The notes under the pieces are model-generated. The model did no database searches. It saw only the letters and a program-made list of their open reading frames with translations, and was not told the DNA's origin. Below, piece after piece: positions 1 to 6,035 of a stretch of 6,371 bases of DNA; position 1 is the stretch's first letter, and every line of letters begins with the position of its first letter. This DNA is from Firmicutes bacterium UBA2058 (GTDB lineage: Bacteria > Bacillota > Clostridia > Tissierellales > Sedimentibacteraceae). The stretch covers positions 1-6,371 of the forward strand of contig DDAM01000049.1 in assembly GCA_002332905.1 (NCBI GenBank), written 5' to 3'. A program made the translations under genes and the position numbers.

Positions 1-978
1 TAACTCATGCGTTTGTCCTGCATCATCAATCATATTTATATCTTTTTTGATTGTATTAGATATTATAAAATCACCTATATTTTTATTATAATCTAATTGA
101 TTTGGGTATATTAATTCAACTTTATCATTTAGTCTAACATCAATATTCTTAAGTCCCAGTTCATTCATCATTATTGGTATTTTCATTCCTATTGCATAAT
201 CCCTGCCTTGAGATTGTAGTTCTTTTTGCCATAGCTTTCTCATACCGTTTCTATCACATAGATAATCATAGTCAATACCATCAATATATAAACCATCACT
301 TTCGATTTCTCTGTTCACTTCAAAGCATGCTACACTTCCACCAGTTTTAACAGAATCAATCATTTTCTTTAATAACTCATAAGGCTTATTTGTGTGTCTT
401 AAAAATGCTTGACAAATTGCCATGTCATACTTTTTTTTTGGCTTGTAATCATATATATTTTTTATAATAAAGCTAGTTTTATAAACTGTATTTTTAAATA
501 TATTTTTTGCTTCATTTATTAATTTATCATTTACATCTATACCGGTATAGGTGCTTCCAATAGGAAGTATAGGAAGCAATATTTGTCCTAAAAATCCATA
601 TCCGCAGCCAAAATCAATTATGTCTATTGCTTTATCAATTTTCCATACTTTTTTCACTAAAAATTTAATATAATCAATATTTAAAAATGATTTTCTTGTA
701 TTTTTAAGATATTCTATTCTTTTGCTCCAGTACTCTGCTGTGTCAGTATTAGATGGTATATATTCTAACTCATTTATCGGCTTTAGTCCTAATAATTGAT
801 CTACACTAACACTGAAATATTCAGCAATAGTTGGAAGTAATGAAATATCCGGCATACATACATCATTCTCCCATTTACTAACAGTTTGAAATGAAACACT
901 TAATTTTTCTGCAAGCTGCTTTTGACTAATAGAATTTAGTTTGCGTAAATATGCTATTTTTAATTTAATAGTTGCCAT
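1..978 (-). CDS. XRE-family HTH / class I SAM-dependent methyltransferase fusion, 3' end missing
   Basis: The frame is open from an ATG at 978 to the window edge (326 codons, no stop), so the C-terminus lies outside. The start is supported by TTAGGAGG about 6 bases upstream. Residues 5-64 form an XRE/Cro-type helix-turn-helix (SQKQLAEKLSVS, then QTVSKWEN, then the MPDISLL segment typical of Firmicutes regulators). A linker follows. From about residue 115 there is a Rossmann methyltransferase: motif I DFGCGYGFLG at 122-131, the acidic strand end YTGIDVN with D148, motif IV YDMAICQAF at 184-192, and a later KTGGSVACFEV strand at 211-221. The fold is clear but the methyl acceptor is not; no DNA-methylase NPPY-type motif is seen, so a small molecule or other target is more likely. 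The HTH part may bind the dyad just upstream of the gene. Single HTH-methyltransferase chains of this kind occur in Clostridia and Bacilli; their roles are mostly unknown. Confidence 0.88.
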   Translation of the reverse strand, partial: MATIKLKIAYLRKLNSISQKQLAEKLSVSFQTVSKWENDVCMPDISLLPTIAEYFSVSVDQLLGLKPINELEYIPSNTDTAEYWSKRIEYLKNTRKSFLNIDYIKFLVKKVWKIDKAIDIIDFGCGYGFLGQILLPILPIGSTYTGIDVNDKLINEAKNIFKNTVYKTSFIIKNIYDYKPKKKYDMAICQAFLRHTNKPYELLKKMIDSVKTGGSVACFEVNREIESDGLYIDGIDYDYLCDRNGMRKLWQKELQSQGRDYAIGMKIPIMMNELGLKNIDVRLNDKVELIYPNQLDYNKNIGDFIISNTIKKDINMIDDAGQTHEL

Positions 979-1001
979 AGAGCCTCCTAAGGTTATTACA
1001 T

Positions 1002-1024
1002 TAATAATATTAAAAATATTATTA
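1002..1024. promoter_or_regulatory. Perfect dyad upstream of the HTH-methyltransferase gene, possible operator
   Basis: TAATAATATT and AATATTATTA are exact inverted repeats of 10 bases around an AAA centre. The dyad starts 24 bases upstream of the ATG at 978, in the region expected to hold the promoter or 5' leader. XRE-type regulators commonly bind dyads in their own promoters, so autoregulation is a reasonable guess. The sequence is pure A/T, so in this AT-rich background the dyad could also arise by chance or form a weak RNA hairpin. I found no convincing -35/-10 pair for this gene. Confidence 0.35.
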
Positions 1025-1127
1025 GCAATAAAAGAATTTTATCATATTAAATTAGTTATAGTAATAGCTTGCTATGCGAAATAATTCACCAATAAGTTGA
1101 AAGTATAAAGAAAAATTCTCTTATGGT

Positions 1128-1598
1128 CTATAATAACTTTATATCCCATTGATTATTATTTTTATAATAATAAAATTCACTCATGCTTTCATCTATAAAA
1201 ATATCGTACATTTTTTTAAAATCATTTGCTAATTTATAGTTATCTATTTCATCTGCCTTTATCCAAAATACTTTTCCTTCGTCTGAGGACTTTAATTCTC
1301 CCTCAAAGCAATTTGTTTTATAAAATAACACAACATATCTTTCATCATCAAGTGTTTGAAATTGCTTTATTCCGCATAATTTTAAATTGCTGACAGTTAA
1401 GCCTGTCTCTTCTTTAATCTCACGAATAGTTGATTCAACAAAGGATTCACCCTTTTCAACATGACCTCCCGGAAAAGTAATTCCAGGCCAATTCTTATTA
1501 AGTCTATCTTGTACTAAAATACTTCTAGTACCAATGGCGCTGCCATCGTCACTGTCATCATATATCATACACATATTTGTAAATACTGCTTTTTCCAT
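1128..1598 (-). CDS. NUDIX hydrolase, 8-oxo-dGTP diphosphatase type
   Basis: This encodes 156 residues with a perfect NUDIX box, Gx5Ex7REUxEExGU, at residues 45-67 (G45, E51, R59, E60, E63, E64, G66), which binds the divalent metal and holds the catalytic glutamates. The preceding WPGITFPGGHVE segment and the short N-terminal TNMCMIYD strand are typical of small MutT-like proteins annotated as 8-oxo-dGTP diphosphatases, which hydrolyse oxidised dNTPs to the monophosphate and limit mutation. Substrate choice cannot be proved from sequence. I prefer the ATG at 1598 because GGGGA lies about 8 bases upstream; an in-frame ATG at 1613 has no ribosome binding site. The gene follows the broken DUF1905 gene on the same strand after a 61-base gap and is probably co-transcribed with it. 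No clear terminator is seen downstream. Confidence 0.92.
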   Translation of the reverse strand: MEKAVFTNMCMIYDDSDDGSAIGTRSILVQDRLNKNWPGITFPGGHVEKGESFVESTIREIKEETGLTVSNLKLCGIKQFQTLDDERYVVLFYKTNCFEGELKSSDEGKVFWIKADEIDNYKLANDFKKMYDIFIDESMSEFYYYKNNNQWDIKLL

Positions 1599-1639
1599 AG
1601 TATAAGTCCCCACATTTTATAATTTGTCTATAATTTCAT

Positions 1640-1660
1640 ACACTAATCAGTGGTTAGTGT
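1640..1660 (-). repeat. Inverted repeat between the DUF1905 and NUDIX genes
   Basis: ACACTAA and TTAGTGT are exact inverted repeats separated by 7 bases, overlapping the last base of the DUF1905 stop codon. On the minus strand the hairpin is not followed by a T-run, so it is a poor intrinsic terminator. It may act as an mRNA stability or processing element between two co-transcribed genes, or as a protein site in front of the NUDIX gene. Confidence 0.35.
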
Positions 1661-1928
1661 TATTCTCTTTCTTTTATTGTAACTTTTATAGTATCTCCTG
1701 GTTGTTTACCAATTTGTTTTCTAATATCTTGTCTAATACCAATAATATGACATGGCGTTTTCATTTTTACAAGACTTCCGTCATATTCTGCACCGTCAAA
1801 AGTTGCATGCACTTTAACTCTTCCTTTACCAAATTCTGCTCTCACATCATATGGAAACTCAATATACGCTCCATCAATATCAGGTCTTTTTTTATTAAAG
1901 CATCAAACTCATATACTTTTTCGTTCAT
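1660..1928 (-). pseudogene. DUF1905 domain protein gene with a -1 frameshift in an A7 run
   Basis: The ATG at 1928 has a good GGAGAG ribosome binding site 5 bases upstream. The frame reads MNEKVYEFDALIKK and then leaves the family pattern, ending at a TGA (1842-1844) after 28 residues. Stepping back one base at the seven A's (plus-strand T run 1887-1893) restores RPDIDGAYIEFPYDVRAEFG and then KGRVKVHATFDG, GSLVKMKTPCHIIGIRQDIR and KQPGDTIKVTI, which match the DUF1905 (PF08922) beta-barrel family to the stop at 1660. The rejoined product would be 89 residues, the usual full length for the domain. The family has no firmly assigned reaction. The break may be a real mutation, a homopolymer sequencing error, or a slippage site, since A_AAA_AAA is in the right phase for a -1 shift. 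A GTG-started ORF at 1845 is only the downstream part. Confidence 0.8.
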
Positions 1929-1964
1929 AATATCTCTCCAATATAGGTAATTTTAATATAGTTT

Positions 1965-1970
1965 ATTATA
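1965..1970 (-). promoter_or_regulatory. Candidate extended -10 promoter for DUF1905-NUDIX
   Basis: On the minus strand TGTTATAAT is a perfect extended -10 element (TG-N-TATAAT), with the -10 hexamer 36 bases upstream of the DUF1905 ATG. The -35 at 17 bases (GTAAGT) is poor, which an extended -10 can offset. This would let the two downstream genes be expressed independently of the DUF89 gene. Confidence 0.45.
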
Positions 1971-1999
1971 ACATTTTTTCAGAATATACTTACTATTAA

Positions 2000-2013
2000 G
2001 CTTATAAATAAGC
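2000..2013 (-). terminator. Weak hairpin after the DUF89 gene
   Basis: GCTTA and TAAGC pair around TTTA two bases after the DUF89 stop. The stem is short and no strong U-run follows on the minus strand, so termination is probably partial and some transcripts may continue into DUF1905 and the NUDIX gene. Confidence 0.25.
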
Positions 2014-2015
2014 AT

Positions 2016-2876
2016 TTAATTTTCCATCATAACTAAACTACCAACTTTACATTTAGCATAATTAGCAACTGGTGCACATTTTGCTTTAAATAAATAAAAA
2101 ATTTTTTTATCTTTTATATCATTTAATGTTTCATAGTTAGCTTGACCTTTTGATATAATTAAATCAGCTTCTTCAAACTCTTTGATAAACTCTTTTGAAC
2201 ACAAGCTAAAAATTGTACCCTGTGCATCTGAACCATTATCTATAACTCTAACTAAATCTGTCATTCTAACATCAAAGGCATCCTTCATAGTTGCATCATT
2301 TACAATTGGTTCTTTTTTTACTATATATGTTATCTTTTCTTTTGGAAGCTCATTAATTAATAATTTGTCAAAAACTATTTCTCCAGAATTATCACCTAGA
2401 TATAATATCTTTTTACTTATATTAGCATATTTTAATAATTCTTGTGCTGTACTTCCATAAATAGTTTCGCTTAAACAATTTTTAATAATATTTTTAATTT
2501 GTTCATCACTAATATTATCATGTGCGCTAAAATCAATAATATTTCCAGCTATTGCCAATCTACAAGCAGTATCAATAGAAGATTGACTATCTTTAATAAG
2601 CTGTTCTAGTTTTAACTCATTACATAATTCATCAGCTAAAGTATTACAATCTTCCTTTATTTTTTCATATGGGTCAACAATATTTAACTCATTATTAATA
2701 TATTTGTTAATTTTTCTACCCAAGTACGGAGCGGATTCTTCAAATGTAATTTCACTAAGCTCCTTAAATAGTTTTTTTATAATTTTTTCTTGTATTAATG
2801 TATCATCGGTGCACATAGTTGCAACCTTTATAATTTGTTTAGTCGTACATGTTAAGCATTCGTAAGTAAGTTTCAT
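2016..2876 (-). CDS. DUF89 family metal-dependent damage-control phosphatase, subfamily I type
   Basis: This encodes 286 residues. The N-terminus carries the CxxC pair C7/C10 (YECLTC) that marks the prokaryotic subfamily I of DUF89 (ARMT1-like) proteins. Other family motifs follow in order: AIAGNIIDF at 108-116, GDNSGEIVFDKLLI at 161-174 (D162 and N163, expected metal ligands), KKEPIVNDAT at 187-196 (D194, likely third ligand), SKGQANYETL at 242-251, and KCAPVA at 266-271. DUF89 proteins studied so far are Mn/Co/Ni-dependent phosphatases that remove harmful or damaged phosphometabolites; the substrate of this one cannot be read from sequence. The ATG is supported by TTGGAG 7 bases upstream. 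The 5' leader is about 95 bases from the promoter at 2979-3007, which contains a LexA-type palindrome. The gene is divergent from nnrD, another metabolite-repair gene. The domain is complete and no key residue appears lost. Confidence 0.92.
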   Translation of the reverse strand: MKLTYECLTCTTKQIIKVATMCTDDTLIQEKIIKKLFKELSEITFEESAPYLGRKINKYINNELNIVDPYEKIKEDCNTLADELCNELKLEQLIKDSQSSIDTACRLAIAGNIIDFSAHDNISDEQIKNIIKNCLSETIYGSTAQELLKYANISKKILYLGDNSGEIVFDKLLINELPKEKITYIVKKEPIVNDATMKDAFDVRMTDLVRVIDNGSDAQGTIFSLCSKEFIKEFEEADLIISKGQANYETLNDIKDKKIFYLFKAKCAPVANYAKCKVGSLVMMEN

Positions 2877-2912
2877 TTTGTCTCCAATATTTTTAGTTTA
2901 AATTTTTTGTAT

Positions 2913-2942
2913 TCTATATGGCTAGCTAATTTACTTTTTCAA
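2913..2942 (-). promoter_or_regulatory. Possible second, weaker promoter for the DUF89 gene
   Basis: On the minus strand TTGAAA (2937-2942) and TATAGA (2913-2918) are separated by 18 bases. It lies downstream of the stronger promoter at 2979-3007 and could give LexA-independent basal expression. The -10 matches at only four of six positions, so this is a weak call. Confidence 0.25.
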
Positions 2943-2978
2943 TTCCATGATGAAGATGTCTTTTTCACTTTAATAGCA

Positions 2979-3007
2979 ATTATAACAGAACAATTGTTCA
3001 TAGACAA
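2979..3007 (-). promoter_or_regulatory. Sigma-A promoter of the DUF89 gene
   Basis: Reading the minus strand, TTGTCT (3002-3007) and a perfect TATAAT (2979-2984) are separated by exactly 17 bases, and the -10 is extended (TGTTATAAT). The start site would fall near 2972, giving a leader of about 95 bases before the ATG at 2876. The spacer is largely filled by the palindrome at 2988-2999. Confidence 0.7.
2988..2999. promoter_or_regulatory. LexA (SOS box)-type palindrome inside the DUF89 promoter
   Basis: GAACAATTGTTC is a perfect 12-base palindrome fitting the Firmicutes LexA/DinR half-site rule GAAC-N4-GTTC. It lies between the -35 and -10 of the promoter at 2979-3007 and is centred on the spacer, so a bound repressor would block RNA polymerase. 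The inner AATT departs from the Bacillus R-N-R-Y preference at one position but fits the looser clostridial form. LexA as the regulator is an inference; another dimeric repressor could use the same site. Confidence 0.6.
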
Positions 3008-3054
3008 TAAAAATAAATAAATTATATATATTTTACTATATATTTACTACCTTT

Positions 3055-3067
3055 GCAATGCAATTGC
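3055..3067. promoter_or_regulatory. Short dyad next to the nnrD -35 element
   Basis: GCAAT-GCA-ATTGC is a perfect inverted repeat ending one base before the -35 hexamer of nnrD, and it also contains the palindrome GCAATTGC. The location suits an operator or activator site, but with 5-base arms chance is a serious alternative. Confidence 0.3.
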
Positions 3068-3096
3068 TTGATAATTAGAAAATTATGGGATATAAT
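3068..3096 (+). promoter_or_regulatory. Sigma-A promoter of nnrD
   Basis: TTGATA (3068-3073) and a perfect TATAAT (3091-3096) are separated by 17 bases. The start site would be near 3103. The ribosome binding site AAGGA at 3117-3121 is 7 bases before the ATG at 3129, so the leader is short. Confidence 0.75.
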
Positions 3097-3128
3097 AATA
3101 AAAAATTTAAAATTTTAAGGAATTTACT

Positions 3129-4010
3129 ATGAAAAATAATTATTACACATTATCAAATTGTACTAAACACATTAAATCTCGAGAAAAAGATACTCATAAA
3201 GGCACATACGGTAAGGTCGGCATAGTAGCTGGTAGCATTGGAATGGCTGGGTCTGTTTGCATGGCAAGTATGTCCTCTTTACGAAGTGGCAGTGGTTTAG
3301 TTTATACTGTAGTACCAAGTAGTATATCTAATATTGTTTGCATTAAGTTAACAGAGTGTGTAATTAGAACTATTGGAAATTTTTCTAATTTAATAGGTTA
3401 TTTTGTTAAAAATGATATACCGCATATTATGAAAGCTATTGAGGATTGTGATTGTATAGTTTTAGGTCCTGGTATAGGTACAAATGAAGAAACTAAGACT
3501 GTTGTTAATCACATTCTTATAAACTACAATAAACCATTAGTTTTGGATGCAGATGGATTAAACTGTATAAACCAAGACGTAAGTGTACTCAACAAAAGAA
3601 AAGCACCTACAGTTATCACACCTCATACTAAAGAATTTGAAAGATTATTAAAAAACAGTGGAATAGAATATACAGATAGAATTAATACATCTATTGAATT
3701 TTCTAATAAATATAATGTAATAACTTTATTAAAGGGCTATAATACTGTTGTAACCAATATCAATTCACAATATCACATAAATCCAACCGGTAATCCTGGA
3801 ATGGCTACAGCAGGAAGTGGTGATATTCTGTCTGGTATTATAGCATCACTAATTGGTCAAGGTATAGATGCTTTTAATGCTGCGTGCTGTGGCGCATATA
3901 TTCATGGTTTAGCAGGTGATTTAACAGCTAAAGACAAGGGTGAATATGGACTAATAGCAACAGATATAATTGAAAATATTCCTTATGCGATAAAAAGCGT
4001 TGTAATTTAA
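3129..4010 (+). CDS. nnrD: ADP-dependent NAD(P)H-hydrate dehydratase (NnrD), stand-alone
   Basis: This encodes 293 residues with the ribokinase-like fold of the YjeF C-terminal family. The enzyme dehydrates (S)-NADHX and NADPHX, the inactive hydrated forms of the cofactors, back to NADH and NADPH using ADP. Family motifs in order: HKGTYGKVGIVAGSIGMAGS at 23-42, VLGPGIGTNEE at 111-121, PLVLDADGLN at 136-145, TVITPHTKEFERLL at 161-174, LLKGYNTVV at 200-208, GNPGMATAGSGDILSGI at 221-237 with the catalytic-type aspartate D232, and AYIHGLAGDL at 256-265. The length fits the dehydratase domain alone. Many bacteria fuse it to the epimerase NnrE in a protein of about 500 residues; here no NnrE domain precedes it and none is present in the window. 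It has its own promoter and terminator, so it is monocistronic. It is a cytoplasmic enzyme; no signal peptide is seen. Confidence 0.93.
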   Translation: MKNNYYTLSNCTKHIKSREKDTHKGTYGKVGIVAGSIGMAGSVCMASMSSLRSGSGLVYTVVPSSISNIVCIKLTECVIRTIGNFSNLIGYFVKNDIPHIMKAIEDCDCIVLGPGIGTNEETKTVVNHILINYNKPLVLDADGLNCINQDVSVLNKRKAPTVITPHTKEFERLLKNSGIEYTDRINTSIEFSNKYNVITLLKGYNTVVTNINSQYHINPTGNPGMATAGSGDILSGIIASLIGQGIDAFNAACCGAYIHGLAGDLTAKDKGEYGLIATDIIENIPYAIKSVVI

Positions 4011-4049
4011 TGAGCACAAATTAAAAATCTTTGTGCTCATTATATTTTA
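4008..4049 (+). terminator. Intrinsic terminator of nnrD, perhaps bidirectional
   Basis: TGAGCACAAA (4011-4020) pairs exactly with TTTGTGCTCA (4030-4039) around a 9-base loop, and the stem extends by TAA/TTA to 13 pairs, overlapping the nnrD stop codon. TTATATTTT follows on the plus strand. It lies in the gap between convergent genes and may also stop the ATPase transcript, though the U-tract on the minus strand is poorer. Confidence 0.85.
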
Positions 4050-4090
4050 CTCTAAAGCTTAAAATTATTCCTTTATTGTTTTAAAAAAAT

Positions 4091-5890
4091 TTATTTAATG
4101 AAGCTTATCTTTCTCATCCTATTAATTACAGCAAGTACTTCTTGTTTCCTCGGTAAATCTAAAAATCGACCACATTTAGTGAAGAAATTTGAGTATAAAA
4201 CATCTACACCTTCTTTTTCAATCTTCTTATATAAATCTTCAATATTTTTATCAATATTAATATAATCATTTAATTTACTTATTTCAAGCTTTCTTATAAT
4301 AAAAGCTAATGCGTTTATTTGCTCTTTAGTTATAATATCATGAAGCATTTTAATATTAATTGTTTCATCACCTATTTTAATAAAGCCAAGCTCTGATATT
4401 TCAAGACGTTCTGTGCCACTATTTTCTGGATAAGAAGTAAAACCTTTAGATAACAAAATTCGTTTATGCTCCCAGCTTGTCTTTTCTATTTTCGATTTAT
4501 TCTGCAAATTTATGCATAAAGCTTTAGCCTTATCTGTCACATCTAGTAGCATGTAATTTTCCATCATATAAACTCTATCTGCTACTGAAAGGTACTCACT
4601 ACTTCCGCCTATAACAAGTATTGTAGAAACATCTTTTTGATTGTATAGTTCATTAACACGGTCTGTAAAAGGAATTATAGGTTCCTTTTCAATGAGCTTT
4701 TTCATAATACTATCACGTATCATAAAGTTAGTTGCACTTTTATCTTCATCAATAAGCAGAAGCTTTGAATTTGAATTTACAGCTTCCATAATATTAGCTG
4801 CCTGTGAAGTTGAGCCAGAAGCATGCTCAGTTGAAAAATTGCTTGTATCTCCATTTGGTAACCATTTAATAAACGGTGATATGTTAACATTTTTAACACT
4901 TCTTCCATCCTCAGCAGAGATTTTAACAGCTGTTTCATCTGTAATTACAAGCTCTCTACCATCACCATTTATATGATTATATATACCTGAAGATATGGCG
5001 TCTAATACTGTACTTTTTCCTGAATATCCTCCTCCTGTAATTATAGTTACACCACGCTTTATACCCATTCCCTTTATACCTGATATCTCAATTTCAGCCT
5101 TTTTTGGAGAAATAAATGGAATAGCTGTATCAAGAGGTGAATCTGTACCTTTATATCGCGGCAAAATACTGCCATTAGCTATAAAGGTGCAATATTCACT
5201 TTTAGTAAGCCATTGTCGTATCTCAACTTGTTTTTTAGCTAATGAAATTGCAATATTAAGCTTATCCATATCAAACTGCATTATATAGCTATCAACAGCG
5301 TTAGGCAAATCTTTAGTTAACATTTGCAGTGTCTTTTTTATATTATTATGTGGTAACTGAATTTGAAGCATAATACATATACACCTTTTAGGTTGATTAT
5401 CTATTAAGCTTTTTTCAGGAATACTAATAGTGTTTTTTGACTTATTTATATAATATCTTCTGTTTACTATGTTAAAATATGATGAATTTCTTTTTAGAAT
5501 TTTACCATTTGGCTCATAGATAAAATAATGACCGTTTTCTTTATATGTTCGAGATCGGTTATCATTTAATTCATTTAGCTGCTCTATATATGGAATGAAC
5601 ATTCTAAGCATACAATCAGCGACAACATCTTTGAAAATATATAAATCATCTGACAAAATGATATTATCACTTTTTAATATTAAGTCTATTGGTATTTTGA
5701 TTTCTACAGTAGGTTTGTCAGGAACTGTTTTATTAGTTCTTGTTATTGAGTATGCAATTTCATCATCCCAATAAGTAGAATCATTATGATATTCCGTATT
5801 TACCCCTGCAGGCATTATCATTTTGCCTTCATAAATGTCATTATAATTTGGTGAGCTTTGATTTAATAAATAATATTTTAGTCTTTTCAA
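4091..5890 (-). CDS. ABC-class P-loop ATPase, COG3044 / PF09818 family
   Basis: This encodes 599 residues and starts at a TTG with AAAGGAGA upstream. The centre has the hallmarks of the 'predicted ATPase of the ABC class' family: Walker A GGGYSGKST at 286-294, the NHINGDGRELVITDETAVKI segment at 305-324, AEDGRSVKNVNISPFI at 326-341, the signature-like TEHASGSTSQAANIMEA at 354-370, Walker B LLLIDEDKSATNFMIRD at 377-393, and VIGGSSEYLSVADRV at 426-440. The C-terminal part (INIKMLHDIITKEQINAL) is also family-like. There is no membrane segment or permease partner, so it is not a transporter. The family's role in bacteria is unknown; a trypanosome homologue, MRB1590, binds RNA. Two oddities: the N-terminal 110 residues lack the IDHVQGDPFA-type motif I expect, and the usual histidine before GKS in the P-loop is serine (S290). 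An attenuator-like leader precedes the gene. Confidence 0.88.
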   Translation of the reverse strand: MKRLKYYLLNQSSPNYNDIYEGKMIMPAGVNTEYHNDSTYWDDEIAYSITRTNKTVPDKPTVEIKIPIDLILKSDNIILSDDLYIFKDVVADCMLRMFIPYIEQLNELNDNRSRTYKENGHYFIYEPNGKILKRNSSYFNIVNRRYYINKSKNTISIPEKSLIDNQPKRCICIMLQIQLPHNNIKKTLQMLTKDLPNAVDSYIMQFDMDKLNIAISLAKKQVEIRQWLTKSEYCTFIANGSILPRYKGTDSPLDTAIPFISPKKAEIEISGIKGMGIKRGVTIITGGGYSGKSTVLDAISSGIYNHINGDGRELVITDETAVKISAEDGRSVKNVNISPFIKWLPNGDTSNFSTEHASGSTSQAANIMEAVNSNSKLLLIDEDKSATNFMIRDSIMKKLIEKEPIIPFTDRVNELYNQKDVSTILVIGGSSEYLSVADRVYMMENYMLLDVTDKAKALCINLQNKSKIEKTSWEHKRILLSKGFTSYPENSGTERLEISELGFIKIGDETINIKMLHDIITKEQINALAFIIRKLEISKLNDYINIDKNIEDLYKKIEKEGVDVLYSNFFTKCGRFLDLPRKQEVLAVINRMRKISFIK

Positions 5891-5947
5891 ATTAAATATC
5901 TCCTTTTAAATTTGTTATACTAATCAGGATATTAGCGTTTATATATG

Positions 5948-5979
5948 AAAAAAAGCATACCGTAGTGTTGGTATGCTTT
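5948..5979 (-). terminator. Leader terminator T2
   Basis: On the minus strand AAAGCATACC and GGTATGCTTT form a perfect 10-pair stem around an 8-base loop, with an unbroken run of seven T that overlaps the end of the stem. It is a strong intrinsic terminator form, placed about 58 bases upstream of the ATPase start rather than after a gene, which suggests control of readthrough. Confidence 0.8.
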
Positions 5980-6022
5980 AATATCCATATATATTCAAGC
6001 CTAGCTTGAGATTTTGGATATT
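5980..6022 (-). repeat. Nested inverted repeat between the two leader terminators
   Basis: AATATCC (5980-5986) and GGATATT (6016-6022) pair as an outer stem; inside it TCAAGC (5995-6000) and GCTTGA (6004-6009) form a 6-pair hairpin with a 3-base loop. Its outer stem directly abuts the T2 arm, so it can stack on the proposed antiterminator helix. Another GGATATT copy lies at 5927-5933, so further alternative pairings exist. Confidence 0.5.
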
Positions 6023-6035
6023 TAAAATGACATAA

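Noticed and set aside
1599..1613. Earlier in-frame ATG of the NUDIX gene at 1613
   Set aside because: No Shine-Dalgarno lies before it, while GGGGA is well placed for the ATG at 1598 and the family N-terminus fits the shorter form.
1660..1845. GTG-started 61-codon gene
   Set aside because: It is the downstream part of the frameshifted DUF1905 gene; no ribosome binding site precedes the GTG and the domain clearly continues upstream in the same frame.
1851..1874. Hairpin downstream of the A7 slip site as a frameshift stimulator
   Set aside because: ATGGA/TCCAT gives only five pairs with a 14-base loop and sits 12 bases past the slip site, too weak and too far to support programmed frameshifting.
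1624..1950. Plus-strand ORF of 108 codons
   Set aside because: It is antisense to the DUF1905 gene, which has clear family motifs; no ribosome binding site, and its Ser/Phe/Asn-rich composition is typical of a shadow frame.
2182..2460. Plus-strand ORF of 92 codons
   Set aside because: It is antisense to the DUF89 gene and covers its conserved motif region; no ribosome binding site or recognisable domain.
4641..5288. Two plus-strand ORFs of 111 and 97 codons
   Set aside because: Both are antisense to the most conserved part of the ATPase (Walker A to Walker B) and look like shadows of its codon pattern.
5911..5933. A promoter directly before the ATPase gene, downstream of T2
   Set aside because: TATAAC resembles a -10, but the matching -35 (ATAAAC) is poor and there is no TG extension; a minor promoter is not excluded.
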